From Beroe forskalii (Eukaryota > Ctenophora > Nuda > Beroida > Beroidae), in NCBI GenBank assembly GCA_011033025.1, contig WFMF01000489.1:61486-125485 (forward strand): DNA of 64,000 bases, in the 5' to 3' direction. The position numbers and the translations under genes were made by a program. The notes under the pieces are model-generated. The model was given only the letters and a program-made list of their open reading frames with translations, ran no database searches and was not told the DNA's origin. This document shows positions 60,299-64,000 of the stretch, in pieces (the stretch's first letter is position 1; every line of letters starts with the position of its first letter).

Positions 60299-62243
60299 AG
60301 GTGCATGACGCGATAATCATGAAAAATTAACATATACATTTTATTGGCTTAATGTGATCCTTATAGTATAACAAAAACTTGTGGCAAGTATGGGCGTGTA
60401 AATTTCATGTATTACCGGTCTAATTGGATAAACTAATTTGTGCCGGATTCAGCAATACAGCACCCTCGCTTCTGATCATGTATTGTTTACATTGCGTTCC
60501 ATGTTTCTGTTCGTGTTTAGAGTCATGTTGTAAAATCCATGTTTCTCGTTTTAGTTTTAGACACCTCGGCTAATTATGTACTCATGTTAACACACTGTAA
60601 TAAGGTTTTTTCGAACTTTTTAATTACCGTAATAATAGCTTAACAGTTATAACTATGCATTTCAAGTTTCAACAATAACGAATCTTCAGGGTTCTGACCA
60701 GTACACTCAGACACCAGCGCACTCTTAAACCAGTGCACTCTGAAACCAGTGCACTCTGATCTGAAACCAGTACACTCTGAAACCAGTACACTCTGACACC
60801 AATCCACTCTGACACCAGTGCACTCTTAGACCAGCGCACTCTGAAACCAGTGCACTCTGATCTGAAACCAGTACACTCTGACACCAATCCACTCTGACAC
60901 CAGTGCACTCTTAGACCAGCGCACTCTGATCTGAAACCAGTGCACTCTGATCTGACACCAGTCCACTCTGACACCAATCCACTCTGACACCAGTACACTC
61001 TTAGACCAGTGCACTCTGATCTGAAACCAGTGCACTCTGATCTGACACCAGTCCACTCTGACACCAATCCACTCTGACACCAGCGCACTCTCAGACCAGC
61101 GCACTCTTAGACCAGCGCACTCTGATCTGAAACCAGTGCACTCTGATCTGACACCAATCCACTTTGACACCAGTCCACTCTGACACCAATCCACTCAGAC
61201 ACCAGCGCACTCTTAAACAGTTAAACCAGCGCACTCTTAGACCAGTGCACTCTGATCTGAAACCAGTGCACTCTGATCTGACACCAGTCCACGCTGACAC
61301 CAATCCAATCTGACACCAGCGCACTCTTAGACCAGCGCACTCTTAGACCAGCGCACTCTTAGACCAGTGCACTCTGAAACCAGTGCACTCTGAAACCAGT
61401 GCACTCTGACTCCAGTACACTGCTAATCCAGCGCACTCTAATACAAGCACACCCGGATTCTGACAATCTGACACCACATTGAAACTCTAATTAAGTAATT
61501 AGTACACTATAGCAACAGTAAACTCTGACTCTTTGACACTGGAGTGCACTCTGACACCAGCGCTTTCTGCAGACACCACATCACTGGGACACCAGCGCAT
61601 TTGACAGCAGTACACTTGGACACGAGGTTACTCTAACACCATTACACTATGTCTTACACCATTGCATTCTGACACCAGTCAACTCTTATTACAGTGACAC
61701 CATTAATTGCACTCTTGACACCATTCACTCCGACACTAGTGCCTTCTGTCAGCAGTGGCACCATCCAACTGTGACACCAGTTCACTTTCACACCAATGTC
61801 CAATGCACTCCGAGAGCAGTGCACTCTGACACCAGTGCATTGAGCATCTCCACACTCCAACACCAGTTCACTCTGGACCCAGTCAAAACAGATTGAATTT
61901 ACTGTTGAAGCTGTTCATTTTGTCACATTAAGCATCTGTTTTTTTAAATTTTTCAGCTTGGTGAATCAAATGATATTAATCAATGTCATAATTATGCGGG
62001 TGAAAAGTGGGATGTAGCACCAAGACTGTAATTATAATACAATTAGCCTCGCTGTATCGCTAGCGTACTGTTGTTGATATTGATATGCAGCGCAGGGTGC
62101 TGTATTGCTGCAGAAAGCGGAATCTTTGGGGGCTCTAATTAGGGTGATCTAATTAGGAACATGCCGCAAGATATACATAGGCGTGATCCACTAGTGATCT
62201 GCTACTATTTTAAGCAAAGTTGTTTTTTTCGTGTCATGCACCT
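60299..62243. mobile_element. Nested TTAA element carrying a minisatellite
   Basis: Ends AGGTGCATGACGCGA and TCGTGTCATGCACCT, flanked by TTAA (60295-60298 and 62244-62247). It sits inside the 59726-63578 element, so it is younger. It has no transposase ORF. Its middle is the GTGCACTCTGA minisatellite. Confidence 0.75.
60690..61445. repeat. Minisatellite, CCAGTGCACTCTGA family
   Basis: Some 40 or more copies of a 14-bp unit (ACCAGTGCACTCTG and variants ending AC, TT or AA) with 21-bp forms containing an added ATCTGAA. Higher-order blocks of about 150 bp are repeated. Diverged copies continue to about 61880. The long ORFs read through it on the - strand are artefacts of the unit lengths being multiples of 7 in runs that avoid stops. 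Confidence 0.9.
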
Positions 62244-64000
62244 TTAAGAATGAAATTGATAGCGTGACCACCAATGTGTCACAACAACATCCAATCTAAA
62301 TAGCTTTAGTACAGATCAAACTGTTTTCTGAAGAAATAACCTTGAATATTCAGAATATCCAACAATGACCTAATCAATATAACGTTGGTACTTGGTGTAC
62401 TGCAGAATGAAGCCTGATATTCACATTGGAAATTCCTCGACATGATATTTCAATATGCTACATCTGAGATGATGCTACTCAGTACTCACTCTCACTATAC
62501 TGGTCCCTATCACATACGATAATGGATATTTAACAAGGAGCAAGGACCAATTTCTATGTTACATTCGACCTGAAGCTTTGAGTTTCACTCTCGTTGCTTC
62601 ATTACAATTTACATCGCTCCATCTGCAATCACCCATCTACCCATAACAAGTCATATCTTTCCCATCACCACACCATTTTTGATTTTCCCACTCTTCATGC
62701 CCTACTCTATTGGTATGCTTTGCCTACTAGTAGTACAAGTGCTCAGGAAATTTCACCTCTGGAAATTTCACATCACGTCACTTCACTTCGTAATATTTCA
62801 CTTTCAGGCAAACACTAGCGTCTGGGTTTTTAGGGTGAGGGTTAGAATTAAGGCGTTCTTGATTCCATGCAGACTTGGTGATCAGGAGTAATAATCATGT
62901 CACACAAGAATAGAAATATGTATCATATATCACTCCTCTTGCCACAAAGAATAAAAACTATGCTCATGCTACACTCAATCAATACCGACCAATCAACTGA
63001 ATGGTACAAGTGCACCATTGTCCAGTCAATATACTGAATACTCCCACAGTCGGAAGAAAGTCCCATTCTTCTCAGTCTATGCCATTAAGTCTGTAACACA
63101 TCCACTCTAGATTTGACTTATCCTCAGGAGGAAAGAAGGTGTCCCATCTCCATATACTGACAATACTGTTATAGTGAGAGCAACTCAATGTAACAGGATT
63201 ATCTTATAATTAATCACGATTCACGATATTATTATCACGTTAATGAGGATTCAAAGCTAAGATGTCACCATGAAATTTATTACAAATTTTACGGATAAGC
63301 ATTTTTCGATCAAAATGATAAAAATTCAACAATTTCACCTGAAATAACACCTATTACACACGACAATACCATTGCTCACGTATTGTAACACGGCGCAGCA
63401 ACACGTTGATGCGAGAGTGACGTCATTAGTACTAAAATCTTTAAACCGCAATAACTCTCATGATCTAATTAAGATAGAGGCATGGGATTTCACTGTTGTA
63501 CAACATGCAGGGTGAGAAGTGATAAAATCATAATTATTTGAATGTTATGGGAAGTCGATTCTATAGTATACTACCCCTTTAATATAAATGTTTTTGATGC
63601 CCCTTGGCTCCAAAATCTGATAAATATATCATAAAAGAAGCAAACAAAGAGGTATTGAAGTATGTGTTATCAGGACGAGATCCTTGGCAACGCGCTCTTT
63701 AAATACTTAACGAAGTCGTGTATCAACTGCGATTGGAGTCTGCTTTTGGTCTTAACTTTGGTCGTGATTCTGTGAATGTTAAATATTTGCTCAACATTCT
63801 ATTAAGTGGTTAATTTACGTGAAATAACGCATCTTATCACAGAAAATCAACAATTTTAGTAATTTTTGACTCTGCAATGTTTATTGCTCTAACCAAGACT
63901 CTACCGATTAGATATATATGACTCTTGGCATATTTCACAGATCATTGTGAAACCATATTTCGAGGATATTATTTGTATTAACCTATTTCATGTGGAATAT

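Larger units (their letters stand above)
59726..63578. mobile_element. TTAA-flanked transposon (Kolobok/T2-like), non-autonomous
   Basis: Ends AGGGGTAGTATACT / AGTATACTACCCCT, with TTAA at 59722-59725 and 63579-63582. The left arm has a single TTAA at the matching place (about 25690), so the insertion is demonstrated. Inverted similarity continues raggedly for about 180 bp (GTGACGTCACTCTCGCATC-type blocks near 59870 and 63405-63425). TTAAAGG-type ends are those of T2/Kolobok elements; piggyBac also uses TTAA. No transposase is visible. It hosts a nested element at 60299-62243. Confidence 0.8.
50798..64000 (+). other. VPS13B intron 7 (or misjoined sequence)
   Basis: No VPS13B exon is recognisable here. 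The first 185 bp are unique, then the right arm of the inverted repeat begins at 50982 and runs to the window end. If the assembly is right, this is an intron of over 13 kb in a gene whose preceding introns are about 200 bp. Confidence 0.5.
50982..64000 (-). repeat. Right arm of the large inverted repeat (truncated by window end)
   Basis: Reverse complement of 37046 down to 25255, apart from the insertion at 59726-63578 and the lack of the MULE found in the left arm. At 64000 the match is still proceeding (CCACATGAAATAGG at left 25260). The right arm also lacks the repeated TGTCCG block, giving the MULE's empty site. Confidence 0.92.

Noticed and set aside
60669-61324. Long ORFs with RSECTGFRSECTGLRV-type repeats
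   Set aside because: They are read-through of the 14/21-bp minisatellite in the nested TTAA element.

Overview
This is a window of an AT-rich animal nuclear genome. It has spliced genes with GT/AG introns, metazoan-specific proteins (an R-Smad, a FoxN2/3-type forkhead factor, VPS13B, TRIP4), many non-autonomous DNA transposons and large introns. The mix suggests an invertebrate, probably marine, but I cannot place the species from sequence alone.

Layout. 1-943: the last coding exon of an R-Smad on the + strand, followed directly by a tandem array of CCAAT boxes. 2.2-3.3 kb: a small transposon with 8-bp target duplications. 5.4-6.9 kb: a full-length TRIP4 (ASC-1) gene in one uninterrupted ORF. 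7.1-11.0 kb: a 3.8-kb element with about 500-bp terminal inverted repeats. 11.2-12.3 kb: an unrecognised single-pass membrane protein on the - strand. 18.2-47.3 kb: a six-exon FoxN2/3-like gene on the - strand (422 codons; all splice phases agree) with a 22-kb first intron. 48.8-50.8 kb: the first seven exons of VPS13B on the + strand, head to head with FoxN2/3.

Large-scale structure. About 9.2 kb of sequence occurs twice as inverted arms, 25.25-37.05 kb and 50.98-64.0 kb (running off the window), around a 13.9-kb spacer that holds the starts of both divergent genes. Each arm carries one private insertion that the other lacks. The left has a FLYWCH/MULE transposon with a LINE-like ORF1 insert; the right has a TTAA-flanked element with a second TTAA element nested in it. 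The arms are either a real inverted duplication or two haplotypes joined head to head by the assembler.

Fine-scale structure. The non-coding DNA is seeded with recurring short motifs. One is a degenerate unit of about 43-80 bp that begins TGACGTCATTATCATG, with over 20 copies, many as facing pairs. Others are X-box-like palindromes (GTTRCCATGGYAAC) and a CCAAT / E-box / CCAAT module. In that module the spacing (11 bp on one side, 18-19 bp on the other) is kept while the bases between are not. This spacing rule is the least expected pattern I see.
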